From the NCBI RefSeq assembly GCF_019654955.1, contig NZ_BPEV01000005.1, positions 1 through 64,000 on the forward strand: a DNA stretch of 64,000 bases, read 5' to 3'. The position numbers and the translations under genes are program-made. This DNA is from Shewanella sp. KT0246. GTDB taxonomy: Bacteria > Pseudomonadota > Gammaproteobacteria > Enterobacterales > Shewanellaceae. Shown here one piece after another: positions 1-9,587 of the stretch; within the stretch, counting starts at the first letter, position 1, and every line of letters starts with the position of its first letter. Under the pieces are notes generated by a model. The model ran no database searches and was not told the origin of the DNA. It saw only the letters and a program-made list of their open reading frames with translations.

Positions 1-109
1 AACAAGTTTTGTGTGAATTGCATGTCTGCATTTATATTTTATCATTTGGGGAACTTTTTAAGTAAAGGAACTATTGGAAAATATATTTTAGTTTTTTTTG
101 CTAACTATG

Positions 110-131
110 ATGTAGATTTAGATCACAAATG
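110..131. promoter_or_regulatory. Possible CRP-like site upstream of dmsE
   Basis: On the minus strand this reads TTTGTGATCTAAATCTACAT. It has a perfect TGTGA half and a good centre, but the second half is poor (TCTAC instead of TCACA). CRP is known to activate anaerobic respiratory genes in Shewanella, so a site here would make sense. The match is partial, and no convincing -10/-35 pair was identified in the 236 bases before dmsE. Confidence 0.3.
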
Positions 132-236
132 TCGTTTTTTGATAATCACTATTCTTAGATTTGAAATCCTCTCTTCTTTAAAATACCTCCAATTGATTAC
201 TCCATTTTTATTTAAGATTTAATAAGGTCAGGTGAC

Positions 237-1187
237 ATGATGAACTGGTGTCGAAACTTAATAGCTTCTATCAGTGTAATCCTTTGCTTGTGTTCATTTA
301 ATGCCGCAGCAGCGCCATGGGATGACATGACAGGTGAAGAGCTCTCTCAAAAACTCGTTGAGAAATTCGCTGAAGGTAAGTATTCCCCTAAAGGAGCAGA
401 CAGCTGCTTAATGTGTCACCAACGCACTGAAGGTGTCGCTGACATCTTTAAAGGCGCACATGGCGATTTAACCAGTAAAGACTCACCGATGGCGGGCCTG
501 CAATGTGAAGCCTGTCATGGTCCTCAAGGCAGTCACAACCGTGGCGGCAAAGAGCCAATGATTCAATTTGGCAAAGACAGCAAGCTAGATGCACCAACCC
601 AGAATACCGTTTGCCAAGGCTGTCATAACGACCCTGAGCAAATGGCATGGCATAGCAGCACCCACAATCTAGAAGAGATTGCCTGTGCTGATTGTCACGT
701 GGTTCACGCTGCTAAAGATCCAGCCTTAGACAAACTCACCGTCAATGACACTTGTACTAGCTGTCATACCCGTGAAAAAGCGGACATGAACAAGCGCTCT
801 GCTCATCCAATGAAATGGGACCAGATGACCTGTATTGATTGTCACTCGCCACATGGTTCTATGTCTGAAAGCGCACTGAACAAACCGACCATTAATGACA
901 CTTGTTATAGCTGTCATGCAGAAAAACGTGGCCCGATGCTTTGGGAACATGCACCAGTGACTGAAAACTGCGTGACATGTCATAACCCACACGGCAGCGT
1001 TAATGAAGGCATGCTAAACAACCGTGCACCTCAGTTATGTCAGCAATGTCACGCTGACGACGGTCACGCAAGTCGCGTTGTACTACAACCTGGAATGGAT
1101 GCCTTTGGCGGCGCAAAAAGCTGTTTGAACTGTCATAGCCAAATCCATGGTTCTAACCACCCAGCCGGCAGCTTACTGCAGCGCTAA
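237..1187 (+). CDS. dmsE: DmsE, periplasmic decaheme c-type cytochrome
   Basis: This is a 316-residue MtrA-family decaheme cytochrome. It has a Sec signal peptide (about residues 1-26, ending AAAA) and exactly ten CxxCH heme motifs (CLMCH, CEACH, CQGCH, CADCH, CTSCH, CIDCH, CYSCH, CVTCH, CQQCH, CLNCH). In Shewanella, DmsE takes electrons from the inner-membrane quinol dehydrogenase CymA and passes them through the DmsF barrel to DmsAB. It is the first gene of the cluster; dmsF starts 14 bases downstream. The start follows an AAGGTCAGG-type ribosome site. A second ATG lies immediately after the first. The family assignment is firm, and the specific name rests on the dmsFAB neighbours. Confidence 0.95.
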   Translation: MMNWCRNLIASISVILCLCSFNAAAAPWDDMTGEELSQKLVEKFAEGKYSPKGADSCLMCHQRTEGVADIFKGAHGDLTSKDSPMAGLQCEACHGPQGSHNRGGKEPMIQFGKDSKLDAPTQNTVCQGCHNDPEQMAWHSSTHNLEEIACADCHVVHAAKDPALDKLTVNDTCTSCHTREKADMNKRSAHPMKWDQMTCIDCHSPHGSMSESALNKPTINDTCYSCHAEKRGPMLWEHAPVTENCVTCHNPHGSVNEGMLNNRAPQLCQQCHADDGHASRVVLQPGMDAFGGAKSCLNCHSQIHGSNHPAGSLLQR

Positions 1188-1201
1188 TTAGGAGCCATAA
1201 C

Positions 1202-3190
1202 ATGAACTTTAAACTGAATTTAATTACTGCTTCTTTATTACTGGCTTCAGCACCTGCAATGGCGGCAAACTTTGCCGTCGGTAATGCCAATACTGAAAAC
1301 CTTAATCAAGAAAAGTATGAGTGTAAGCGCTGTACTAGCTCAATGGGTTATAGCGGTAGTGTCGATATTTCTGCAGGTTACATCGACAGTGATGATGTGC
1401 ATGCTGCCAACGCATTCGGAACAGACCAAGATGGTTTTGTTACCGCATTGAGCGGCGATATTGAATACCAAGATGAAAATGGTTACCAAGCACGTGCTCA
1501 AGCTCATCAACTGGGATTTGAAAACAGCAGCGCTAGCATTAGTGTTGGCCAAAAAGGTTTATTCAATGTTGATGCGGATTACTCGTTAATCACCACTTAT
1601 CAGTCTGGCGATGCACAAAGTAATCTTTACTACGACAACGGCATGATGACCTCTGGCGAAACCTATGTCTTCGAGCTTTCACAGCAACGTGAAAAAGTCG
1701 GCATCGGCGCAGATTTCAAGCAAGACTTTTACCAAGGTTATGTGCGCTTCGATAGTGAAGATAAAACCGGATATAAAAGCAGTAGCTTAGTGAGCCCAAG
1801 TCCAACTAACTTTGGCCAACGTGTTGATTCAACCACTGACTCATTCACCGCAGGCGCTGCATTAACCGGTGACAACTGGTTAACTGAATTGAGCTACTTT
1901 GGTAGTCAGTATAAAAACAACACCGAAAACTTAAGCCTACCAACCTATTACGATGTGTACTCGGCCACACCTGATAATGAAGCGCATCAAGTATCGTTGT
2001 CTGGTCAATATCAACTTGATCGCACCGTGATGTCAGGCCGCTTCATTTTAGGTCGCATGATCCAAGATGATGACTTAATCCAAGTGGCAGGCAATCCGAT
2101 TCAAAACTGGGACGGCGAAGTCGACACCACAGATGCGAACTTCCGCATCACTTCAATGCTCAGCAATCGTTTACGCGTTGGCGGTAGTTACGACTACAGC
2201 AACCGTGAAAACAACAGCTCAGTGTATGAATTCCAACAGTACAACTTCGATAGCGTCAGTGGCACCTTTAAAGAAAATGTCGCCACCGATATTGAGCGCT
2301 CAACGTTCAAAGTGAACGCCAGCTACCGCATTGCCAGTGGTTACCGTTTACAAGCAGGATACGACCGTAAAGATATCGAGCGCAGCTACAGCGAACGTGA
2401 AGAAACCAACGAAGATAGCTTATGGGCAAAACTGTCTATTCGCGCCATCGACAACTTTACCATCGACGTTAAAGCTGGTCACAGCAACCGTGGTGGCTCT
2501 GAGTATCAAGCAACAGAGTTAACTTCTAGCGAAGAAAACTCACTAATGCGCAAGTACTACTTAGCCGACAGAGAACGTAACGAAGTTGAGCTACGTGTTA
2601 GCCACACTCCGCTGGATTGGTTAAGCATCGACTTTACTGGTCGTTATGCCAAAGACGATTACGACGACACCGTGATTGGTTTAACTGAATCAGAAGACTA
2701 CAGCTACGACATCAACGTCAACATGCAGCTAACTAAACAGTTCTCTGCTTATGGTTTTGCAGGTCAGCAGTGGATTAACTCTGCTCAAGCTGGCAGCCAA
2801 ACATACAGCAGCCCTGACTGGTATGCCGATATTGAAGATGAGTTTATCAACCTTGGCGCAGGCGTAAGCTATGGCGGCTTAATGGAAGACAAACTGACCT
2901 TAGGTGCTGATTACCTATTTAGTAATTCAAGCAGTGACACTTATGTCACCGCAGATGGTACGAGTCCGTACGGCGATTACTACTCATATAACCATAGCGC
3001 TAGCCTATACGCTAACTATGCCTTGAGTGATGACATGGCATTGAAGCTCACTTACCGCTACGAACGCTATTACGACACCGATGACGCTCAAATGACCCCT
3101 GACCAAGTGCCAGGCATGGTTACCCTGGGCGAGCTTAATCACAATTATAACGCCCATCAAATCATGCTGAATTTCAGCTATGTGCTGTAG
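1202..3190 (+). CDS. dmsF: DmsF, MtrB/PioB-family outer-membrane beta-barrel
   Basis: The 662-residue protein has a signal peptide (about residues 1-21, cut after AMA). Near the N-terminus is a CKRC motif, the CxxC typical of MtrB proteins. The rest is a long series of alternating polar/aromatic strands ending in a C-terminal beta-strand (...IMLNFSYVL), as in outer-membrane barrels. MtrB-type barrels sheathe the decaheme cytochrome across the outer membrane, so DmsF should hold DmsE and let electrons reach surface DmsAB. It lies directly after dmsE and 46 bases before dmsA. Confidence 0.94.
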   Translation: MNFKLNLITASLLLASAPAMAANFAVGNANTENLNQEKYECKRCTSSMGYSGSVDISAGYIDSDDVHAANAFGTDQDGFVTALSGDIEYQDENGYQARAQAHQLGFENSSASISVGQKGLFNVDADYSLITTYQSGDAQSNLYYDNGMMTSGETYVFELSQQREKVGIGADFKQDFYQGYVRFDSEDKTGYKSSSLVSPSPTNFGQRVDSTTDSFTAGAALTGDNWLTELSYFGSQYKNNTENLSLPTYYDVYSATPDNEAHQVSLSGQYQLDRTVMSGRFILGRMIQDDDLIQVAGNPIQNWDGEVDTTDANFRITSMLSNRLRVGGSYDYSNRENNSSVYEFQQYNFDSVSGTFKENVATDIERSTFKVNASYRIASGYRLQAGYDRKDIERSYSEREETNEDSLWAKLSIRAIDNFTIDVKAGHSNRGGSEYQATELTSSEENSLMRKYYLADRERNEVELRVSHTPLDWLSIDFTGRYAKDDYDDTVIGLTESEDYSYDINVNMQLTKQFSAYGFAGQQWINSAQAGSQTYSSPDWYADIEDEFINLGAGVSYGGLMEDKLTLGADYLFSNSSSDTYVTADGTSPYGDYYSYNHSASLYANYALSDDMALKLTYRYERYYDTDDAQMTPDQVPGMVTLGELNHNYNAHQIMLNFSYVL

Positions 3191-3236
3191 TCGTTTAACA
3201 AACGCGCTGAATTTATTTTAGTAAGAGGAAATAATA

Positions 3237-5750
3237 ATGGAACGCAGAAGTTTCTTAAAAATGAGTGCTGCATTGGGTTGTGCTGCTACAGTCACTGGTT
3301 GTAACACCAGTTCAAAAGATGCTGAGCCAGTAGAGCCACAACCACCAGTTGATGAAACACTAACGTGGTCTGCCTGTTTAGTTAACTGTGGCTCAAACTG
3401 CCCTGTTAAAGTTTACAGCCGCGACGGGATGATTACCCGCGTTGAGACTGACCACGAAGTAGAAGATGTTTACGGTATGCACCAAGTACGAGCTTGTGCT
3501 CGTGGCCGTTCATTACGTCAACGCACTTACGCGTTAGACCGTCTAAAATCACCTATGAAGCGTGTTGGTGAACGTGGTGAAGGTAAATTCGTACCAATCA
3601 CTTGGGAAGAAGCCGCAAGCACTATCGGTGGTAAACTGACTTCAGTTATCGCTGAGCACGGCAACAAAGCTATTTTCAGAAGTTACGGTTCTGGTGCTTA
3701 CTACGGTTTCGCATCAAATGGCTGTTTTAACCGTTTATTCAACTTAGTTGGCGGTTGTTTACAATACTTCGGTAACTACTCTTGGGCACAACAAACTGAA
3801 GCTGCTAAGCACACTTTTGGTACAGGCAGTACTTCTGGTTCAGCAACAGTAACCTTAGAAAGCAGTGACTTTTTATTAGGTTTTGCTTACAACCCAAGCG
3901 AAATTCGTCAGTCAGGTTCTGGCGAAGGTTACGATTACTTACAGGCTCTGCAACGCGCTAACGGCCTTAAAGTGACCATGATTGACCCTCGTTACACTGA
4001 CTCTATGACAGGTAAAGAATCATCTTGGTTACCAATCCGTCCAGGTACTGATGCTGCATTAGCCGAAGCTATTGCATATTTGATGATCAGCTCAGGTTGG
4101 GTTGATGCGAACTCTATCGGTTTTATTAATCAACACAGTGTTGGTTATGACGCTGCTTCTATTGAAGCACAAATTGCTGAGTTTGAAGCAAGCGGCGATG
4201 CCAAGAAAATCGAATATGCTGCGGCAATGAACCCTGAGGAAAACTACTTTGACTACATCATGGGTCAAGGTAAATTCTCAGACCGTGAAGCACGCACTCC
4301 AGAGTGGGCAGCAAAGATCACTGGTATTTCAGAATCTAACATCCAAAAAGTCGCTGACGACTTAATGGCATCTGAAAAGCCTTATATCATCGCTGGTGCA
4401 GGTGTTAACCGCCAAGCAAACGGTGAACAAACAGTTCGTGCTATTTACATGCTAGGTGTTTTAGCAGGTAAGTTAGGTCGTGAAGGTTCATCTAACGGTG
4501 AACTACCAAACATGACTAACATGTACCGTGCTTCAATCCCTACAGGGACTAACCCAGTAAAAGAAAAAATCTCTTTCTTCACTTGGTCTGAAGCTATTCA
4601 CAACGGCGAAACCATGACAGCTCGTACCCATGGTATTACCGGTACTGATGATTTAGACACGCCACTAGGCACTAACATCAAAGTGATCATCTCAGCATCT
4701 GACAGTTCACTACTAAACCAACACGCAGACATTAACGGCACAGCTGAAATCTTAAAAGATGAAAGCGGTGTTGAGCTAATCGTATCGTGTGATTGTTGGA
4801 TGACTCCAGGCGCTAAATTTGCCGACATCATCATTCCAGATACGTCATGGTTAGAGTCTAACGACTTAGTGGATGACTCATACGCTTCAGGCGCTATGGG
4901 TTACATCACTGCAATGAAAGCAGCAGTAGACCCAATTTGGGACTGTAAGTCTATGTACCAAGTATCAGCAATGATTGCTGAAGCAATGGGCGTAGGCGCA
5001 GCATTCACTGAAGGTAAAACTGAAGACGAATGGTTAGAAGAGTTATACCAACAAACTCGCGACAACAGCAAAAACTTAGGTGTTAGCCCAGCGTTCCCTG
5101 CCACTTACAAAGAAGCACAAGAAATTGGTTTCTTCCGTAAGAACATGGAAAACCGCAACATTGCACTTCAAGGCTTTGTGAACAGCGGTGACGCACTAGC
5201 AACACCTTCTGGAAAAATTGAAATCCATTCAGCTGAGCTTGCATGGCGCGCAGCTAACTGGGAACAAAACAAAGTTAAAGGCGACACCATCACAGCAATC
5301 CCACAGTACACAGTAACTTGGGACGGCTACGAAGATGAAGATACTAAAGAAGATTACCCACTGCAATTAGCAGGTTATCACACTAAAGGTCGTACTCACT
5401 CTAGCTACCACAACGTACCTTGGTTACGTGAAGCCGTTGAAGATGCAGTATGGATTAACGCAATTGATGCACAGCAATACGGCGTTGCCTCTGGTGACAC
5501 AGTTGAAATGTATAACGACCGTGGCTCGATTGAAGTCGTAGTGCGTATCACCCCACGTGTTGTTCCGGGTGTTGTAGCTCTAGGTCAAGGCGCTTGGTTC
5601 TTAGCTGATCCAGACGGCCGTACAGGCTCAACAGGTAAAGTGGTTGATATTGGCGGCGCAATTAACTCGCTGACTAAATACATGCCTAGCCCAGTGGCTA
5701 AAGGTAATCCACAACACACTAACCGTGTTCAAATTCGTAAAGTTTTATAA
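3237..5750 (+). CDS. dmsA: DmsA, molybdopterin DMSO reductase catalytic subunit
   Basis: This 837-residue enzyme of the DMSO reductase family reduces DMSO to DMS using a bis-molybdopterin guanine dinucleotide cofactor. The N-terminus carries a twin-arginine signal (RRSFLKM, residues 3-9). A lipobox-like VTGC follows at about residues 19-22. A [4Fe-4S] motif (CLVNCGSNC plus a downstream RAC) lies at roughly residues 47-85. The molybdopterin oxidoreductase domain follows, with a dinucleotide-binding domain at the C-terminus. No DmsC membrane anchor is present, which fits the Shewanella design where DmsAB sits outside the cell. The start is preceded by AAGAGGAAA. dmsB starts 12 bases after the stop. 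Confidence 0.96.
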   Translation: MERRSFLKMSAALGCAATVTGCNTSSKDAEPVEPQPPVDETLTWSACLVNCGSNCPVKVYSRDGMITRVETDHEVEDVYGMHQVRACARGRSLRQRTYALDRLKSPMKRVGERGEGKFVPITWEEAASTIGGKLTSVIAEHGNKAIFRSYGSGAYYGFASNGCFNRLFNLVGGCLQYFGNYSWAQQTEAAKHTFGTGSTSGSATVTLESSDFLLGFAYNPSEIRQSGSGEGYDYLQALQRANGLKVTMIDPRYTDSMTGKESSWLPIRPGTDAALAEAIAYLMISSGWVDANSIGFINQHSVGYDAASIEAQIAEFEASGDAKKIEYAAAMNPEENYFDYIMGQGKFSDREARTPEWAAKITGISESNIQKVADDLMASEKPYIIAGAGVNRQANGEQTVRAIYMLGVLAGKLGREGSSNGELPNMTNMYRASIPTGTNPVKEKISFFTWSEAIHNGETMTARTHGITGTDDLDTPLGTNIKVIISASDSSLLNQHADINGTAEILKDESGVELIVSCDCWMTPGAKFADIIIPDTSWLESNDLVDDSYASGAMGYITAMKAAVDPIWDCKSMYQVSAMIAEAMGVGAAFTEGKTEDEWLEELYQQTRDNSKNLGVSPAFPATYKEAQEIGFFRKNMENRNIALQGFVNSGDALATPSGKIEIHSAELAWRAANWEQNKVKGDTITAIPQYTVTWDGYEDEDTKEDYPLQLAGYHTKGRTHSSYHNVPWLREAVEDAVWINAIDAQQYGVASGDTVEMYNDRGSIEVVVRITPRVVPGVVALGQGAWFLADPDGRTGSTGKVVDIGGAINSLTKYMPSPVAKGNPQHTNRVQIRKVL

Positions 5751-5762
5751 GGGAGCGCTACA

Positions 5763-6443
5763 ATGAGCGATGCTATCCAATATAGTTTTTATGTCGATTC
5801 GACTAAATGTACTGGCTGTAAAGCCTGCCATATCTCTTGTAAAGACAGACAAGGCGAACAAATCCGTAACGCAACTAAGCCAGTTGAAAACGGTGTACCA
5901 AGCCTAAACGGCGTTAACTGGCGTCGTGTATATGAGTACGGTGGCGGAACATGGGCGGTTGACCCAGCAACAGGTACTTTCGAGCAAGACGTATATGCTT
6001 ACTACATGTCTGTAGGTTGTAACCACTGTAGTGAGCCAGTTTGTGTTAAAGCTTGTCCAACAGGCGCAATGCACAAACGTCGTGAAGACGGTTTAGTCCT
6101 AGTGGCTGAAGAGTTATGTATTGCCTGTGAAAGCTGTTCACGTGCATGTCCTTACGATGCGCCACAATTGGACCAAGAACGTAAAGTGATGACCAAATGT
6201 GATGGTTGTTATGATCGTTTAGCTGAAGGTCGTAAGCCAGTTTGTGTTGAGTCTTGTCCACTTCGTGCACTTGATTTCGATACCACTGAAAACATCGAAA
6301 AGAAATATGGCACAGGTGACGGACATATTGCGCCATTACCAAACCCATCAATCACTACCCCTAACTTGATCATTAAAGCAAATCGCAATGGTCAACCAAC
6401 AGGTGGTGGTGCGGGCAATATCTTGAACCCGAAAGAAGTATAA
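5763..6443 (+). CDS. dmsB: DmsB, four-cluster [4Fe-4S] electron-transfer subunit
   Basis: This 226-residue ferredoxin-like subunit carries electrons to DmsA. Four cysteine groups typical of DmsB/NrfC-type subunits are visible: CTGCKACHISC near the N-terminus, CNHCSEPVCVKACP, CIACESCSRACP, and CDGC with CVESCP. There is no signal peptide, so export as a folded complex with Tat-bearing DmsA is expected. A strong intrinsic terminator follows the stop codon, separating it from dmsG. Confidence 0.95.
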   Translation: MSDAIQYSFYVDSTKCTGCKACHISCKDRQGEQIRNATKPVENGVPSLNGVNWRRVYEYGGGTWAVDPATGTFEQDVYAYYMSVGCNHCSEPVCVKACPTGAMHKRREDGLVLVAEELCIACESCSRACPYDAPQLDQERKVMTKCDGCYDRLAEGRKPVCVESCPLRALDFDTTENIEKKYGTGDGHIAPLPNPSITTPNLIIKANRNGQPTGGGAGNILNPKEV

Positions 6444-6451
6444 TCAGATCT

Positions 6452-6480
6452 GGCAGTGGTGCTTAACCACTGCCCTTTTT
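6452..6480 (+). terminator. Intrinsic terminator between dmsB and dmsG
   Basis: A perfect 9-bp stem (GGCAGTGGT / ACCACTGCC) with a 5-base loop is followed by CTTTTT. It ends only 12 bases before the dmsG start codon, inside what is otherwise one operon. It probably lowers dmsGH transcription relative to dmsEFAB. Confidence 0.85.
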
Positions 6481-6492
6481 GAGGAAAAATAA

Positions 6493-7179
6493 ATGAGTAT
6501 TAAACAGTCAGTTGAACAGTTAGGCGAATACCAAGCAATAGCGCGTATTCTGCATAACCTATTTTGTCATTATCCTGAGGCTGAGCTTATCACCAGCTTT
6601 AAAGACAATGACGTTGCTGCCACTTGGCCAACATTCGCAGGTCGCAGTGATAATCAACAAGGACGTGACGCTCTAACAGCCTATCTCAACCATTGGGATG
6701 AAGCTGAACAGTTAATGGATTTAAAAGTCGATTATGGTCAGCTATTTTTTGGTCCTGGTGAGCCTAAAGCAATCCCGCAAGGGTCTGCATATTTAGGTGA
6801 AGATCAAGTACATTTTGATGCCTCAACCATTGCCTTGATTGACTTTTATAAGCAGCATGGCGTGAGTTTCGAACTCGAAATGCCGCAACCAGTGGATCAT
6901 ATTGGCCTGTTTTTCAGTGTACTTGATTCAAGTTTTGCCAAGTTGCAACAAGCCGCAACAAACCCTGATTCAGATACAGATGCGCAGCAGTTAACCCAGT
7001 TTATTCAGGTATTATTGCAACAGCATATGCTGCCTTGGGCTGGTCGCTGTTTGGAGCTTGCAAAAGTGAATGCTGAAACTGATTTTTATGTCGGTATTTC
7101 ATTACTAGCTAACGATTACTTAGCAGAGCTTGCTGATGCGTTTAACGTATTACCAATGCCAAGAAAGTTATTTAGATAA
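6493..7179 (+). CDS. dmsG: DmsG, TorD/DmsD-family redox-enzyme chaperone
   Basis: The 228-residue all-helical cytoplasmic protein belongs to the TorD/DmsD family of maturation chaperones. These bind the Tat signal of a molybdoenzyme and hold it until cofactor insertion. The conserved core (YGQLFFGPGEPKAIP, then DHIGLFFSVL) is recognisable in mid-protein. DmsA is the obvious client. The ribosome site GAGGAAAA lies just after the dmsB terminator, so translation starts very close to the terminator hairpin. Confidence 0.9.
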   Translation: MSIKQSVEQLGEYQAIARILHNLFCHYPEAELITSFKDNDVAATWPTFAGRSDNQQGRDALTAYLNHWDEAEQLMDLKVDYGQLFFGPGEPKAIPQGSAYLGEDQVHFDASTIALIDFYKQHGVSFELEMPQPVDHIGLFFSVLDSSFAKLQQAATNPDSDTDAQQLTQFIQVLLQQHMLPWAGRCLELAKVNAETDFYVGISLLANDYLAELADAFNVLPMPRKLFR

Positions 7180-7325
7180 GTGATTAGAGTGACTGATTTG
7201 AGTTTCTTATAATGAGTCACTTAACGCCGTTTTATACTCATTAACCATAAGCCATAGTTCCTAGTGAACAGTGTTTCTAGTGAAAAGAGTTTCTGGTTAA
7301 TTAAGTTGTTTTCGTAGGAGTTGTT

Positions 7326-7805
7326 ATGTCAGTGATACATGCCGTAGGCGAGCAATGGGATAAGGCCGAATGGTCTCACCAATTAGTATCATTTTGGCAG
7401 CAAGACACCTACGTAAACAGCCTTTTTGCGGGTGCAACCAACGCTACAACTACAGCCAATTTAGTTGCAGCACTGATTGATGAAACTAAACGCCAAGCTT
7501 GTATAGACTCTGAATTTGATGATGCCGATGTATTTAGCGCGTTATTCGACTGCTTTTTGCTGTTATTCGTTAAAGAGATCAACAGTAATGATCTCAGCCA
7601 AGCTGAAGCATTAATTGTGCAAATGACTGAACACTACGCAAAACAGTGCCTTAAACATGCAGATGAACATGCAAAAACCAACCAAAGTGTTGATGCTCGC
7701 CAAGCGGTTATTTGCAATCAAAGTCATAAAGTCATTTCAGCCATGAATCAACTGGCACAATTACGCCAACAGCGTCGCAGCCAAAGTCGAAATATGGGCA
7801 GTTAA
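7326..7805 (+). CDS. dmsH: DmsH, accessory protein of DMSO reductase cluster
   Basis: The 159-residue soluble protein has no signal peptide, membrane segment or known motif that I can see. It is mostly predicted helix and Gln/Ala-rich, with a basic C-terminal tail. Its position after dmsG matches the last gene (dmsH) of the Shewanella dms cluster, whose function is not established. It starts with ATG after TAGGAGTTGTT, 146 bases after dmsG. The symbol is positional and the function is unknown. Confidence 0.7.
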   Translation: MSVIHAVGEQWDKAEWSHQLVSFWQQDTYVNSLFAGATNATTTANLVAALIDETKRQACIDSEFDDADVFSALFDCFLLLFVKEINSNDLSQAEALIVQMTEHYAKQCLKHADEHAKTNQSVDARQAVICNQSHKVISAMNQLAQLRQQRRSQSRNMGS

Positions 7806-7958
7806 GTCAAAACGCTAAATTAAAACCAAGCAACGCCGTAGACGAAACAAGACCTGAAATATAGGTAGCTAAGTCCTAAAATCATCGACAATCCCACTCC
7901 TTTTAGGTAATTTCTCTCTTAAGCTCCACACCATCATCAGCATTGAGTAGAAACCCAA

Positions 7959-8438
7959 GTGAAGACCAATCTCATCACCCCGGAAGGGATGACCAAACTA
8001 AAAACTGAATTAAATTATTTATGGCGCGAATACCGGCCTGAAATCACTAAAAAAGTGACTTGGGCGGCCAGTCTTGGTGACCGTAGCGAAAATGCTGACT
8101 ACAAAGAAAATAAACGTTTATTACGCCAAATCGACGGCCGAGTCCGCTTTTTAAGAAAACGTATCGAAAATCTTAAAGTGGTCGAATATGCTACCGAGCA
8201 AGAAGGTAAAATCTTCTTTGGTGCTTGGGTTGAAATCGAAAACGATGCCGGTGATATCTTACAGTTTCGCATCGTCGGCCCTGACGAAATTTATGGCGAT
8301 GCCAAAGGTTATATCTCTATCGATTCCCCAATGGCACGGGCATTACTAAAAAAAGAAGTCGACGACGATGCGGTCGTCCCAACCCCTGCAGGCCCGCAAG
8401 ATTGGTATATCAATAAAATATCCTATACTGCTTTATAG
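7959..8438 (+). CDS. greB: GreB, transcript cleavage factor
   Basis: At 159 residues this is full length for GreB. The family binds RNA polymerase through its secondary channel and stimulates cleavage of backtracked RNA. The N-terminal coiled coil holds the acidic-tip region (LGDRSENADYKENK, about residues 40-55). The C-terminal FKBP-like domain has the conserved GAWVEIEND and SIDSPMARALL segments. It starts at GTG, supported by alignment with the usual MKTNLIT N-terminus; no good ribosome site is visible. Confidence 0.95.
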   Translation: MKTNLITPEGMTKLKTELNYLWREYRPEITKKVTWAASLGDRSENADYKENKRLLRQIDGRVRFLRKRIENLKVVEYATEQEGKIFFGAWVEIENDAGDILQFRIVGPDEIYGDAKGYISIDSPMARALLKKEVDDDAVVPTPAGPQDWYINKISYTAL

Positions 8439-8605
8439 GTATAAAAAACTTGACGTCCGCTCTAAAATAGAGCATTAGTTGCTTAAACGTCAACTTTATG
8501 GCGATTTAATCTACAATTTCTTGCCCTATTAACGTTCTTTACTAAACTTGAGATCCCATTTTTATTTACCTTATTTTGCGTAAATAACATAAAAAAGGAA
8601 CTTTT

Positions 8606-9391
8606 ATGTGCTGTAGAGTGTTCTGGTTGGTGTTAATTGGTGCAGCAATATTATTGCTAGTGAGCTTTAAGGCGTTGCCAAGTAGCCACCTCCCCGCGCA
8701 CATCATAGGTAACTGGCTAAGTCAGCAAGCTGGCCATATCGAGCTACTACAAATTAATGAAGATCAAAGTTATCTTCAAATTGGTTTAGACTTAAAAGAG
8801 CCCAGTAATAGTTTTGCAGAATGGGGCAGTTTTGCTTTATCTGATACTGATACTTTTACCAATATGCCTTTATCCATTTCCTTCAATCCCACCTTTAGTA
8901 ACAATCCTGCTAAAGGGTTTATTACCCTGCTCACCGAACGTAATCGCAGTAACGTTTATCTCAACAATGACGCTTCACGGCTACAATTAAACATGGATAG
9001 AATGGGCGACAGTTCCATCGACAGCATTGTCGAATATGAACAGCTGCGCTCGCGGGACATAGAAGGATATTGGTACAGCCAAGAATTCGATGATTTGTAT
9101 GCGGTATTGATGCTCGATAATGGCTTGTATGTGCAACTGCAAATTAACTTTGAACATAACGACGAATTAACTGGCATGGAGTGGGGGCAATACCAACATC
9201 AAGCAGAATCTGACGAAGTGTATTTCCAAGCTCAATTTGATGACAATCATCAAACAGGTTTCAGTCGTTATGGCGAAATTGCCTCTGCAGCATTTAATGT
9301 CAAACTTCATGATGATCAGTTGATCTTTCTGCTAGATAACAATGAAGATGGCGTAATAGATACTTTTTCTCGGCTGATGCGAAAAAACTGA
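8606..9391 (+). CDS. Hypothetical membrane-anchored protein
   Basis: The 261-residue protein is unrecognised. Residues about 4-21 form one hydrophobic segment, so it is probably an inner-membrane-anchored or signal-bearing protein with a periplasmic body. The body appears to contain two similar beta-rich halves, each with a GxWxS/GYWYS-like segment (IIGNWLSQ near residue 34 and IEGYWYSQ near residue 152) followed by short strands. This may be an internal duplication. It has a good ribosome site (AAAAAAGGAAC). It stands alone between greB and ompR. Confidence 0.7.
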   Translation: MCCRVFWLVLIGAAILLLVSFKALPSSHLPAHIIGNWLSQQAGHIELLQINEDQSYLQIGLDLKEPSNSFAEWGSFALSDTDTFTNMPLSISFNPTFSNNPAKGFITLLTERNRSNVYLNNDASRLQLNMDRMGDSSIDSIVEYEQLRSRDIEGYWYSQEFDDLYAVLMLDNGLYVQLQINFEHNDELTGMEWGQYQHQAESDEVYFQAQFDDNHQTGFSRYGEIASAAFNVKLHDDQLIFLLDNNEDGVIDTFSRLMRKN

Positions 9392-9587
9392 TTTAGTTAC
9401 AATTTCTAATAATCCTACCAAACTCATTAAATTCACTTAATTTCATAGACTTAATGGTATAACTTCGTCATATTGTTCCTGCACAATCACAAACTACTGT
9501 TACACCTCTTGTTTGCACTCTAATAAAGTCGCTATATTTAGCTTAATAACTGTATTTAGCGCCGAAATTTAGACAAAAGGATATTTC

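Noticed and set aside
13..222. 69-codon plus-strand frame before dmsE
   Set aside because: No ribosome site, Phe/Leu/Ile-rich composition expected from AT-rich DNA, and it sits in the dms promoter region.
8459..8474. Small inverted repeat after greB as a terminator
   Set aside because: Short AT-rich stem (GCTCTA/TAGAGC) with no T-run after it.
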